DNA of 60,000 bases, from the NCBI GenBank assembly GCA_030704615.1, contig CM060732.1:57953053-58013052 (forward strand), read 5' to 3'. Positions 22,485 to 34,852 of this stretch are shown here, one piece after another. Position 1 is the stretch's first letter. The number at the start of each line of letters is the position of its first letter. A model generated the notes under the pieces. It was given only the letters and a program-made list of their open reading frames with translations. It ran no database searches and had not been told where the DNA came from. A program made the translations under genes and the position numbers. The stretch is from Takakia lepidozioides. Its lineage: Eukaryota > Streptophyta > Takakiopsida > Takakiales > Takakiaceae.

Positions 22485-25400
22485 CCCCCAAATTGTCTAT
22501 ACAAAACAGCCCACATGACTATATGCCCTCACACACTGATGATCTACCTCTGCTCCCTGATATCTTACTTATCATTTCCAACACACTGACCCAACCTTCA
22601 ACCCACACCCAACACTACATTCTAGTAGGTGACTTCAATAGGGACATTGCCCTGCAGGGCCACACACATAACGGCACACTTCCCCCCGCAATAGACCAAG
22701 AATGGGCACAATTCACCCAATTACATCATCTCCGATACATATCAGCCGACCATCACTATTTTAGGCAAAGGGGACTCAACTACTCATCCTTAAGCTTCCT
22801 GGACGGTTCTTACCTCAAAACACATAATGAGATTCATGCATACCTTACCAGCCCATTCAAATTAAACAGCTTATGCAACTCGGACCATTATCTTGTCACT
22901 ATAGCCTTTCCACCGTCCCTCATCCCCTTCAGACCCATTCCACAAGTACAAGTCCCCCCCGCTCAATCTAGAATCTTATCTCTACTCCCCCAACGCAATA
23001 TATCCGCCTTTCTAACACACTTCCATTCCATATCCACACATCTAACACTTCAATTATCAGACATACTCACAGAGGATAACTTGAGGCATTCCCCTGATGA
23101 AACCTGGCTGGCCTCCGAAAAAACAATCAGAACTTTAATGGAAGAAATGATCAAAAACGTCATCGTCACCTGCTCCGCCCCTACTGAGATTCCATGTAAA
23201 CTACACGTTCAAAAAAAAATAGGGGCTACCTTACTCGTATACAAAACGTGCCTGGAAGCAACATCTTAACACATATCACACAATTAGACGCGCCCTTACT
23301 ATCATACCCACTACTTCCCACATACACCCAGGAAATAACCGGAAAACGGACCTCGCATCCTAAGCCTAAATATTTTAACAACATGCCAAGCACTCATGCC
23401 CCCACTTGATAACCCTCACAGTATTTTGGACTGGATCGCTACTCTCTCCAAAATTGGAAGAGATACTAAAAAATAAGCTTACAATATCACCAAACAAAAA
23501 GTTGCCGACAATCACAAAAAATTTGTTTCCTCCTTTAATCAATTACTGCATGACAATCCCCAAAAAGCGCACAAAGCCATCTTTAACCCAGCCCTAAACC
23601 CGCCCATTGACTGTATCAAACACCGACACGGCCACTTGCTCACCAACCCTACGGACATTAACCATGAAATATGGTCACAAGCATCCTCCACATACACACC
23701 CACCGTTACGAACTGCATACATCCCAATGACAATTGCATATGCAAAGCTAGACACTACCCATGGCACGATATAGACGGCTTCTCCTTAGACAACAGAGGA
23801 TCCCCAACAGACCATATTCTCGACCTATTCACACTCGACCTTTACGAATCATGCCTTAAAAAACTATCTAAGTCTAAAGCCCCAGGTCCTGATCTCATCC
23901 CAAACGCCATACTTCAAGCATTGGACCCCTAACTCCACCATCTTATCTTCAAGTTCTTTCAACTATGCTACAAACTACAACAAATTCCACACTTCTGGAA
24001 ACATAGCCGCACCATCTTGCTCTTCAAAAAATGTGACCCTACGGACCTATGCAACTATAGACCTATTGCACTAGTCAACACTATATACAAGTTATTTACC
24101 AGTACGCTCACCACATTGCTTTCAAGTTATGGAGAACAACATCAAATTCTCAGCGACCCTCAAGAAGGTTTCCGCGCTACACGCAGTACCACACGACAAA
24201 TGCAATATGTCATATCCGCCCTCGAAGACGCTAAACTTACAAACAAGACATATATCTTCTATACATTGACTTTAAAAATGCTTTTGATTCCCTAGACCAT
24301 GCTAGATTACTCGCTATCATGCTTGACCTCGGATACCCCGACGATGTTGTCCAACTTATAGGAAACATCTACACAAACAGTACAACTGAATACTTCGGTA
24401 CATACTATGGCTTCACCCCACCCATCCCCATTCTTCGGGGTACCATACAAGGAGACACCTTAAGCCCCTATCTATTTATTATCTTCTTGGAACCCCTACT
24501 CAGATGGCTAGCCCGCGGTAAGCTTGGATACCAATACAAGACCTCCCCCAGTGACATCTCAGCTGCAACGTATGCAAACGCTCTCGCCATACTCGCACAT
24601 AAACCACAACACTTAAACCGACAGGTCAGCAAATTATCCCGATTCAATCAATGGTCAGGCATGGAACTCAGCTTGCACAAGTGCACTATTATAGCCGCAA
24701 ACACATCACAGCCGGCTCTCTAAAGATGTTATTGTCTTGCACTGTAAACTCTATGTACACTACCAAAACACGTCCTTCCCATTTTTGGGACCCAATGAAC
24801 CTACACTTATCTAGGCATCCGATTAGTTCCCTCCCTCACCTGACACATCCAAAAAGAATCTACCTCATCCAAACTTGCTAATAAAAGCCTATCCCTTCTC
24901 AAATCCCTCATTGTCATCCGGCCCAAGCTATCAATCATTAAATCAGTACTGCAAACCCAAATCCAATACTCATTCCATGCCGCGCCCTTCTCCCTACCCG
25001 ACATCAAAAAACTGGATAAAAGCATTATTCAGCTCATTAAACGTCTATGTGGCTTACCAACTAATACCCCTAATGCCCTCACACAACTCCCAACTGACCA
25101 TTACGGAGTAGGCTCTAGCCCACTTATTATTTCATATGCTCGTACATTGGGTACACAACTCAAAGAAGCACTAAACGACCTAGGACGGCTTGGTATCATC
25201 TACCAGGGTCTCCTTAAATTCCTTGCCCTCAAATACAATGGCCTATATTCGCTATCATCGCTACATCCACAAAGCATGCCTCCACTCTCCCACTGCGCGC
25301 ACACTCCTCATCCTACGTCAAATGAAAATTAGCATACAGACCGACTTGCCAGACTACCCTAACACCTCATCACCACTAGAACAGGCATGGCTTACCAACC

Positions 25401-25556
25401 CTTTCCTATCACAGTTCAACACCTCCCACCCAAAGCAAAAAATCCCTATCTTCACTTACTTCAAAGAGCGTTGCATCACCACCCTTACCCAACTTACCAC
25501 TGCCACAGGCCACCGACTTTTAAAACCAAGTGAATTCACCCTTAAATTCTCCTGAG
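22485..25556 (+). mobile_element. LINE copy: AP endonuclease plus reverse transcriptase, defective
   Basis: The first open block (22493-23269) shows an apurinic/apyrimidinic endonuclease C-terminal half: GDFN near 22630 and SDHYLV near 22882. It is 5'-truncated. Reverse transcriptase follows from about 23640 to 24720 in several frames: NYRPIAL (near 24054), the DFKNAFD strand in a shifted frame near 24270, QGDTLSP (near 24450), and the catalytic YADD position mutated to YANA (near 24570). A thumb/connector region in broken frames ends near 25556. Multiple frameshifts and the lost aspartates make it inactive. The plus strand is A/C-rich, as in the copy at 1-640. RNase H and the C-terminal zinc region are not visible downstream, so the 3' end appears missing. 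Confidence 0.88.
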
Positions 25557-26998
25557 CCACGTCCAAAACCAGCCGTTACCTACACCACCTCCGTACCCTC
25601 TTCTGTCACCCGTCAACAGCCTGTACTCTCCAATGTGACCTTCCATGTCTTTACCACCCCCATACGGTTCAGGACCTACTCCCTCAGGTGGAACCCCACC
25701 ATTGCTAATTCCTGGGGAGGTACTCCTATTTTGTTCCGTCCTTTCATCTCTCATGTTGTGTCCAAAGTTGAAACATGGGTGCAGGGTAGAGCTCAATGTT
25801 CCTCTTGCCTCAGAGTTAGCTGTCTGTGACAGATCTGAAAAAAAAAATGCTCCCTCCTGTATGAAGAGAAGATTTGTTCTATTAGTCTGCCCTGTTTATA
25901 CGTTTATACTGTATTTTGAAGGAGGTAAGCTCTTGTCAAAAATGACCTGTCTCCCTCCAATACAAGGAGTAGTTCTTTCAGTACCTCCCCATCCCCACTT
26001 GGCCATTGGGCCCTGTTTTACCTGAGAGTGGTCACATTCACAAACCTCATCCCTTCCTCCTTCCTGTAAATGTCCCATTTTGAGAAGATAGCCTCCCGCA
26101 TTCTTCTACACCAATCCCTCTTGGGCACAGGTCTGCAACACATTGGCTTGCTACTGTAAAGGCAGAGAAGCTACCTGCCGAATACCTTGCCAATATTTTG
26201 AGGCCTCCCAGGGCAACAGTGGTGTCCTCTACCTCCAGAATCTCTAATACGCAAGTTACTTCTCCTACCAATGGTGGTAAGGAAGCAAATAGATCAATTG
26301 ACGTCGTTGGAAAATTTGAAACAATAAAATTTAAGCACATCTCAACTCAAAGCCTTCTAGGCACAAGTGTAGTTGGTTGTCCACTGTGGCTTATGCTCTC
26401 CATTCCAATGTTGGCCTTGTCCCCCAATTATCTTATTTCTCCCTTCTCCAACAATCTGGACTACCTTGTGCATTGACCCTCTCCTTTCGTCAGCACTCTG
26501 CTCTTTGCTCAACTTCCTTGTTAGAGCTCTGTTCGTTCTTGTGGTCACTCCTGGGTCAAGTGCGGCCAGGAGATAGGGTAACCTCTCTTCTGTGCACCTT
26601 GTGACTTTGTGAAGTTAGCTTGCCTTCACTATTATCAGAAGGGTAAAAACACGAAAAAAAACATGTAAATTTGTTGCAGCCAGGAAACTTTCACCCCCAC
26701 TGTTCTGCAGTACTCGAGTTACTGTACCCCAGTGTGAAGACAACCTGTTCGACTATGACATTGTACTGGCACTGTCTGTCACCTCAATCTACTTGTTCTT
26801 GAAGGCCTCCGGACTTGACTGTGTTGGCTTTCAACAAAAGCAATGAGGTTACAGGTACACCTGTTCAAGGTGTTGCCATTCCTATCCGTCCTTGCTGCCA
26901 CAGCTATTCAAAGCCTAGGCCAAAATCTTGGTGACATTATCAGTACAATACAATACCGCTTTGGGCCAGCCTCCTAGCACACAGAGAACACAGACCGT
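25557..26998. other. Unassigned spacer between the LINE and the WEB gene
   Basis: Proline-rich frames in 25530-26025 have no recognisable domain. About 26600-26998 is probably the 3' UTR of the minus-strand WEB gene. No TIR, LTR or RNA gene was seen. Confidence 0.3.
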
Positions 26999-29900
26999 TT
27001 ACTTAATTTTTTTGCTGAAATACGACCCAAGTTTTGTGGAGAACTTCTTCTTGGCCTTCTCCTCTGAAGGGTACTTGAACTGCAAGACCTGGGCCAGTGA
27101 CTCCAGTGGTTTCTGGTCTTGTGCGCCGGCTGGGTTCGAGTAAGGCACGTACATATTCCCTGGCCTGCTTAAGGGGGCCACACCTCCACCATTGGCTGGA
27201 CTCACTGCCACCCCAACAGTGCTGCCAGTCGTTTGCGTTGTGGCCAGAACTGCTTTGCGCCGCTGTTCAGTCTCTGCCCTCCATTTCCGAAGCTCCCCTT
27301 CAACTGCTGACTTTGCAGCCTCGGCCAACTCAGCTTTGTGAATTGCCTGTCTCATTGCTGCTCGGCTAGCCTCGGCCTCATTCTTGGCTGCATCAAATTT
27401 GCTCAAGCTCTCTTGCTCACTCGCTTTTGCTACATTAGCCTGCCATCATGATCTCAAAGTTAGTCCTGATGGCTGCATTGACATTGTTTACTGTTCATAA
27501 ACCCCTAACTTCAAAACCTGTTGTCACACTAATAGGTGTATTTCACTAGTCAGAACTCTGATAGAACTTTCCAGGTCACAGTTTAGCAGGACAGGAAAAC
27601 TCTTCCCTACACACAGCACAAGGACATTATTGGAGGAGAAAGAAATAAAAAAAACTCTATAATATGCACTGGAAGCCCAAAGGGAGAGAGAGAGAAGGTG
27701 GTCGACCTCATAGCTATCTCTTTTAGACAGTAGTTCTTTCTGATCTTATGTTTAGCCTAGATGGCCATGGACTGGAAGGCTGCAGGGATTGTAGGTAGTG
27801 ACAGCAGAAATACTAGGAACAAAGGAACTAACCTGAGCCATGGCTGCTGCCACTCGCTTGTTGGCTAACTCATCTGACTCTTGCAGTTTTCTGCTCAATG
27901 CCTCGTACTCTTCCTGTGAATGTGTAACCTCAAGTCCCAGTTCCTTGGCCTGTGCATCAGTATTGATTCTCCCTGTCAGTGATTTCACCTGCAACAAAGA
28001 ATCACTTTCAGGTTTACTTTGCATCACTGCTGCCTGACTACCATCAAGCAACAAGCAGAGATCAGTAGTAGTCCCATGGTAGCCATAATGGTTACCAAGA
28101 TGCCGGGGTCCTAGCCATGCCCTGGTTGCATTCTAGCAATACAATTCCTTGAGACAGTACAAATCCAATGCCAAACAGTCAAACTCCTCGGTCAATCAAC
28201 AGCATATGAATTGCAAGCTTTGAATACACAAGCTTCAAATCATCCTAAAACAAAATGTCCAAAACAATTTACACAAGTATCCTGGGAAAACAATCTCAGT
28301 TACAATTGACAGAAATATCTGAAAATTAAAAATGAATCTGAGCAAGAGGAAGGGACTCGCACAAGTTTATTTCAAACCTCTGAGAGTGCCAGAGCCTCAG
28401 AAGCTCTTGCTGCCTCAGTCTCCCTCAATGCTGCTTGCAACCGGCTATCTGTGGTGCTCATATGTGGCTGGATTTGCTCCAACTCTTGTTTGGCTCTGGC
28501 AGCTGCATCTCTTGCTTCAGCTGCTGCAGACTTGGATTCATCTGCTTCAATCGTCACCTGCTTGACAATCCATATACAGTTTTGAGTGGAAGCAATACTA
28601 GATACACGCAAACAAGCAAGCATAAATAGCAGCCCCCCCCCCACATCTTCACACTTGCCCTTTCTCCCCCTCTAGTCTCATAAGCTTCCTGTGGACTGTA
28701 AATCACTCTAATACTGGTCAGGTACACATTCCTTGACCTGGTGCAAGGCCTCAGTCAAGGCTGACACATTCTCCTTAGCCTTTGCAGCAGCCTCCAACTC
28801 TGCCTGTGCTTTGGTTAGCTGCTGCTCCATCTCCACAGCAGCTGTCTCTCCCTCCCTCAGTATTGAAAGCTCTGATTTGGAGTTCACCAACTCAGCCTTC
28901 AATGATGCCAGAGAGGCTGACAGCCTTGCCTCCTGCTCAGAGGCTCTCTTCAACTTCATGTTTGATTCTTCTAATTGGATGGAGAACACCCTAGCCTTCA
29001 ATTAGTCAAGGGAGGACATTAGCTGTATGTTAGTGGGCACGATGTATCCAAGAGGAAAGCCCAGGATACCTTTCATCCAGGTGATGGGTGCTCTTAATCC
29101 CCTGACAAGAGGATTTCGGCTTTCACTTGGCAGGGGTTAAAAGCACCTAGGTTCGCTATGTGTGTGCCTTCCATGAATACCTCCTTGCCATGCATAAAAT
29201 TGAAAATAAAGAAAATAAAGAAGGAAGTCCAGAGGGGCCGATGGAGAAAAGACCAAACAACTACAAGTGCACCCACTTTATCTGATACCTTCTCCATGGC
29301 CACTTTTGTGCCAACTGCATCGATCTTCATTCTTTCAAGATTCAAGTTTGCTTCCACCACAGCTGCCATTGCCTGCCCTTCAGCTTCCTTTGCTGCCATC
29401 AGTTCAGCACTTTTTATAGCCAACTCAGCCCTCATCTTTTCCAGCTCCTGACCAGCACTGACCAATGCTTCCTTTAAAGTCGTCAATTCTCTTTCTGCAC
29501 CCATCTGTGCCTTGTTGGCCTTCTCTAGGGATTCCTGTGCTGCAGATAGCTCTTTAGCAAGCTCATCCGCTCGTTTACCTAGAAGCTCAGCTGCCGTATC
29601 AGACACATTTATATACCTTGCCACATTTGCGTTCGCATCAATCAACCCTTTCATCTCTGCTTTTAGAGCTTCCAATTCTTTCACTGCACTTGCAAGGCCT
29701 GCAACAGTGCTCGCATGCTGCCCCTTGGCAGCATCCAGCTCTGCCTCCAGCCTATTGATTTCCTTTTCCGCTCTTTCCAGATCAGTGGTTGCAGTAGACT
29801 GGAGTCCCAGTGAGTTGTCTAGCTGCACCTGCCCATCGGTGCTCAATATCTCCTTTCCAGCTCTCTCATCAACATGGGCCGCCATGGCAGCAGCCTCAGA

Positions 29901-30489
29901 TGCAAGCACATCTTCCAGTTTCTTTGTATTTTCTTCCAAGAGACTCTTCATCAGGGCGAGCTCCCTCAACGCCTCAGCCTTGCTGCTTTCAGCTGCTAAT
30001 AACTGAACTTTGGACTTGGCTAGCTTATCACGCACTTGTTGCAATTCAACTTCCAGAGTAGAGTGTTTCTGTCACATCACGGGAGATATCCAGCTATTGT
30101 GAAAAATGCCTAGCAACGTATAACATCTAAGCACCTAAATCACAGATAGGGAGTATACTTGCAGAAGTTCGACATGAAGAATGGGATGCATATTCCTTGT
30201 TGAGAACTTTGAAAACAACAAAATGACAACATTTCAATCGCCGACTTAAAGTGCTTTCGAAGAGAAGGCAGAGTCCCCTTCCCTCTTACACAGTTCCTCT
30301 CTCATTCTCTTCCCGTCATACAATTACCTCAGTATTAACATGAGAGACACGGGGTGTCTTCGTAGCCGCGTGTTCGCCAACCGTGCCCACTGCAACTTTG
30401 ACAGGCATGCGTTCGCCAAACATGCTAACTGCATCCTTAACAGACGCAAAAGGAGCTGTTGTATCGATTTCTCCTTTCTGATCCGCCAT
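26999..30489 (-). CDS. WEB-family coiled-coil protein (WEAK CHLOROPLAST MOVEMENT-type)
   Basis: WEB-family proteins are long plant coiled coils; the founding members act with PMI2 in light-induced chloroplast photorelocation. Six exons on the minus strand join in phase 0: 30489-30328, 30068-29277, 28995-28738, 28557-28378, 27988-27833, 27439-26999, giving about 662 residues. The N-terminus (GEIDTTAPFASVKDAVSMFGE) is the family hallmark, and it decides the start at 30489 over an in-frame ATG 15 codons upstream. Exons 2-6 are almost continuous heptad-type coiled coil rich in A, E, K and L. The C-terminus has the family ELRKWRAETEQRRKA segment and a basic SYFSKKIK end. All introns are GT-AG and I see no frame break. 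The specific subfamily member is uncertain. Confidence 0.92.
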
Positions 30490-32208
30490 AATAAGGAAGC
30501 ACCCTGCTCGGTTGAGACACAAGGATGATATCAATTACATATGACTAGCAGCTGGAGAAACTTTGTAGTACTGCGTTCTAGAACTGATAGAAAGAGCTCG
30601 AGGTACTCGGTGAGTCCTGCTAAGGACTAGACAAATATCATTCCAGCGCTTTGGAGGTTAGCCCCCAATTGTTCCAAGCCAAGCCTTTGAATTCATCCCG
30701 CCGGTTAATGCATCCTTGCCCGGTATTCTAAGTCTGACATATTCCGCAATGTTGTGCCACTGGAACCCCAGACTGTTGGAGGCTGGAATTGCTTTCAAGC
30801 AGGAAGTTTCGAAATAATAGGTGCCTCAACCCAACAGACAGTTACCAGTTCATAGCCTTTAATTGGCAGATGAGATCCAGGAGCTTAAATCAAGCACATG
30901 AAGCAGGATCAACCAGTCAAACACACCGTTTTCTGCACTACCATGCGCACGTGACTAGTTCGAACTTCTCTAATCTCTGCCTTGAAGTAGTCTGTTTGAT
31001 AGTATTCAGAGCGTCCAACTTCATTTCGGAAGTTACACGATGCTGCTCAAGACACGAGACTGCATCCTGAAGCAATTAGTGAGTTGCATCATATCGTCTT
31101 CTGCTCGGTACCATGATGTACGCATCTGGAATTCTCATACAAGACTGCTAGAACCACCTATAAACAGCCACACACTAAGAAACCATAGCATTTTCAAAAG
31201 TCTCCCCTTCCCTTTCTTCCAAGGCACAGGCAAGCTCCCGCTCTGCATAGACATTGTGAAAGCAGAGTGCAAGGATAGAGGTATATACTTGAATCAAGCT
31301 CCAAACTGCAAATGTCCTAACTTGGCCTCCTTGATGTCCGCTGCAACGAATGCACAATCTCAGAAACTACGTGAAGCATTCAAGACCATAGAGATGGCTC
31401 CGCTAAAAATGTACCCCGTGATGCCCCGCAGGATATTGAGAGATTAGACCAAACAGGTCACAATCTACTCCTGAAGCAGAATCACGTTAAGTCCCCTGCC
31501 CCTTCCACCAAATTTCAACGACTGCTGGGTTAGATTCAATCCACGATATAAGCATGTAGGAAGTTGATGTCACGAGAAGAACGGTTGCAGTTGAGATGGG
31601 TGGAATTCGGAGTTAGACTTTCCAAACACAATGTGGAAAACCCCACACACCATCCCCAGATGAAGAGATCGAGGGAAGCTGCAACAAGCTACACATGGCG
31701 AAGAAAACCAGCTGAAGGAATTTGGAAAGTTGCGATGCTGAAGGAAAAGTTACATCAGTCAAAGAAGATGGGAAGCATTTGCAGGACGTTGCCTGCAAAT
31801 AATAAACCAGGCAGCTACGGGCCTGATTCTAATCAACGTAGATTATTCCCAGATGAAGAACTGCAAAGCTGTTGCCCGCCGAGGCAAGGGCCCACCTTGA
31901 AAAGGAGAGAAGAAGAAGCAGAGGTCAGAGGTCAGAGAGAGCAGGGAAGGCAGCGGAAGGAGAGAGACGAGGCTTCTGGTAACCAACCATGCGCTTGTAC
32001 CCCTCTGACGGCCCCACTTACTGGCAACCTACTGGTGACTTACTAGTTACTTGTCCGAGGCTAGAGCGCAGGCTGGGATTTTTAAATATCGTAAGCTATG
32101 CGGTGGCAGACTCGTGAGTACCTACGAGTATTTAGTACGTGATTAGTGAGTCATTAATATGGCGGCGTAGAGATCCCGTCGTATACTATATGTGTACCTT
32201 CGTATCCC
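30490..32208 (-). promoter_or_regulatory. Upstream region of the WEB gene
   Basis: No supported gene. On the minus strand, 31900-31980 is strongly CT-rich, typical of a plant 5' leader or core promoter, so transcription of the WEB gene may begin near there with an intron in the leader. This is inference. Open frames on the opposite strand (31040-31447 and 31564-32046) show no domain. Confidence 0.3.
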
Positions 32209-32211
32209 GTA

Positions 32212-32935
32212 CAGTCTGCCCTGGATAAATGTTACCTCTATAGACGTTAAGCTACCATAAATGTTAAGAAAATTTTACTCCCCTACTTGTGCACACTAGC
32301 AAATGTTAAATGTTATTTGTTAACAATTGTTTACTCCCCCTCTTGTTAAGTTGCCCTCCATAAATGTTAAGTGCACCATACAGGCTTCACCTAAAAGGAA
32401 ATATGCTCCATAATTATTAAGTTCCAACTAGGTTAGATTATGATAAGATTATATCCTAAAATATAACCAATTAGAAGACTAGAAAGTAAGTAGAAGGTAA
32501 ATACTAAAGTGATCAAATTAGACGCAAATACCTTGATACAAGGAGTGTATGTTCCACATTTTGACATTTGACATGGAGGTTGTTTTTGAGAGACCATACC
32601 ACACATGTGGTAGTGGTACTTGTGTTAGATGCTTTGCAAGTAACTTAGATGGTAGCATTCAAGGATGCCAAAATGGCCATTCGATGATATGCATCTTCTT
32701 CGATACTCATCAGACCACTATCGGTTCGTATCTCCTTCCATAATTGAATGACTCCATATATTACACTTTTATTTCATAAGTGTTACTTTCATAATTTTTA
32801 CATTTGTTAAATGTTACATTCTGTAAATGTTAATGTGCTACAACTAACCCCTTCATAAACTGTTAATGTGTTAACCTTGTCTAAATGTTATTTTTTTTCT
32901 ACTCCCAACTGTTAACATTTATCCAGGGCAGACTG
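32212..32935. mobile_element. TA-flanked MITE with perfect TIRs (Tc1/mariner-pogo-like)
   Basis: The left terminus CAGTCTGCCCTGGATAAATG from 32212 and the right terminus ending at 32935 are perfect inverted repeats of at least 23 bp; counting flanking TA and GC it is 26 bp. TA target dinucleotides sit at 32210-32211 and 32936-32937. CAGT-starting TIRs after TA are typical of pogo/Tigger-type Tc1/mariner elements. The interior repeats ATAAATGTTAAG-like words near both ends, which could be transposase-binding subterminal repeats. There is no coding sequence. Confidence 0.82.
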
Positions 32936-34139
32936 TACTTTACGGCGCTGGTTTCTGGGCTGTCGGGATCGTCTTTATGAGCCACCTTTTCGCGGCAGTA
33001 TGCTAAACCCTATCTACTTCCCGTCAGTATAACCAGTCGCCGACTTCATCCATCCATCCATGCGTCGCTTAAGCCGTTAGTTGATTTAACTCAGATTACC
33101 GTTACGTAACATAGTATCGTTATGTAACGCATTTCGGAAATGTTGGGATTATTGAGTTGACAAAAAATCTATGGTAGAAGGTTAGTAGTTGGACAACCAG
33201 GAGCAACTGAAATTGACCTGTAAGGACTCGTCCTGAGGGAAGTTTTTTTTTTTCCCGAGAGTCTTTTGTGGCCTTTTGACAGATTCAATGACTGGGATGC
33301 ATGAAAGCGGCCATGTACACAAATGTCGCAATTTGAAAGTGTCAAATGACAATGAGTATTGGTAGAGAATACTTCAAAAATGTTCTCAGGTGGTGTGAAT
33401 TCATTGTATTTTGCCCAACACTTGTTTCATGGGTTGAAAGTTGGACACTTAATGCATTGAACGAAATTCAAAAGTTTGGAACTTGGCTACAAAGAGTCCA
33501 ATTGACAAGTCAATCAATCAGAAGCATTGTAAGATTTTGAAAGACTGTCGGAAAGAGAGAGAGAGATATATATATATATATATATAAAGGGGAGGAAGCC
33601 CGTAATTGATATTAAAAAGATGTCTTGGAAAAAATAACCATGATAGGAGGCCATGAGGCTTACATCTATGGATAGATCGGGTACAACCCAGATCATCCAT
33701 CCAACCATAGCTTAATTCTAAACCATGCTAGAACCCTGCTGAAGAGATCAGGAAGCCATGTTCTAGAGGTGTCAAGAAACTATAAAAGAGCAGCTAATGC
33801 TAAAATCTAAGCACTGCCAGAGAGCTGCCTGAGAACAATAAGAAAAGGAAGAGCCTGCCTTTGAGAGGAAGCAGAGACCTGGCTCAAGAGAACTGAGCTG
33901 TTGGAACAGGGCAGGAACTAAGATGTATCCAAAAAGAGAAGTGCACTGCAGCTGTCAAAGACCTATCACACTTGCAAGGCTACCAGGCAAGAGAACAAAG
34001 AAGCAGTAAAGCACCTAACTTATGTCGGAACCTAAACTAAAGCAAAGGCACTAAGATAAACAGGCACATAGAAGGGTGCCAACATCAAAGGAGAACCAGA
34101 AGCCAGACACCAGAACATAATCAACGTTTGGTCTCTATC
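32936..34139. other. Unassigned region with a TA microsatellite
   Basis: A (TA)n tract lies at about 33566-33587. No gene, LTR or TIR found. Confidence 0.35.
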
Positions 34140-34700
34140 CTTCTCCCAACCTGTTCCTAACAATGTGGGCGGGTCTTGTTATTTGGGGCAAATTGAATCT
34201 TTCAATACTGCTTCTTGACCTGCCCCTTTGCGGCCTCCATTTGGTCCAAGGTTCATGCCATGTACAGGAACAGACGGGTTTTTGATCGCAGGGATCCTCT
34301 TATTATGCTGCTTAATATCTCCGCTGATGTTCCCTGGCAGTCTTGTCAAGTTTGGTATGCGCTAAGAGGTTTGGGGCTTTGGCATATCTGGAAGGTCTGA
34401 TCTTTGACAACAAGCACATTTGTGTTAAAGTTGCAATGGCAAATTTTTTCTTTGACTTACTGGTAGTAGGTCGCAAACTATGGGGGGTCTTGTTGGGCAC
34501 AGTATGCAGATGCTCTAAGAAGCGGAGGGCTTCCCTTCTCTCAAAATTTGACACCGAATAGGGGCATCTTGGATTAGTTTGCAAGAGGCAGGGTGAACGA
34601 GCATGCTGGTCATCCTGACCTCCAGTCAAGTGGTGACTCCCCTAATCACTGGCCTCACCTGCTGAAGTAGAAGAATGTGACATGATCAATTGGCGTCATA
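34140..34700 (+). mobile_element. Plant L1-type LINE 3' fragment (zf-RVT region)
   Basis: The translation reads CPFAASIWSKV (near 34219-34251) followed by LWHIWKV (near 34379), the pattern of the zinc-binding domain that ends plant L1 ORF2 (ECPFAxxVW ... LWxIWKxR). It is homologous to 36580-36770 of the neighbouring fragment, so two 3' ends of one family lie head-to-tail here. Broken frames. Confidence 0.65.
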
Positions 34701-34852
34701 GGAAGAATAGAGGCTCAAAGATCCGTGCTCATTTGAACTTCGAGCTAATTTCTTGTTGCATAGTTTCCACAAGAAGACCAATGTTTAAGCAGACATCTGC
34801 TTAAGCCAAACATCCTGCCAGATATATTTCCAGGCCCCCACAGAAACTACCA

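Noticed and set aside
25530-26025. Proline-rich protein gene
   Set aside because: Overlapping frames without domain or splice support, adjoining a LINE end; composition alone is not evidence.
29512-30006. A 164-codon plus-strand gene
   Set aside because: It is the antisense shadow of WEB exon 2; the S/A-rich composition mirrors the coiled coil.
31564-32046. A 160-codon plus-strand gene
   Set aside because: No domain, low-complexity charged C-terminus, and it lies antisense in the probable leader of the WEB gene.
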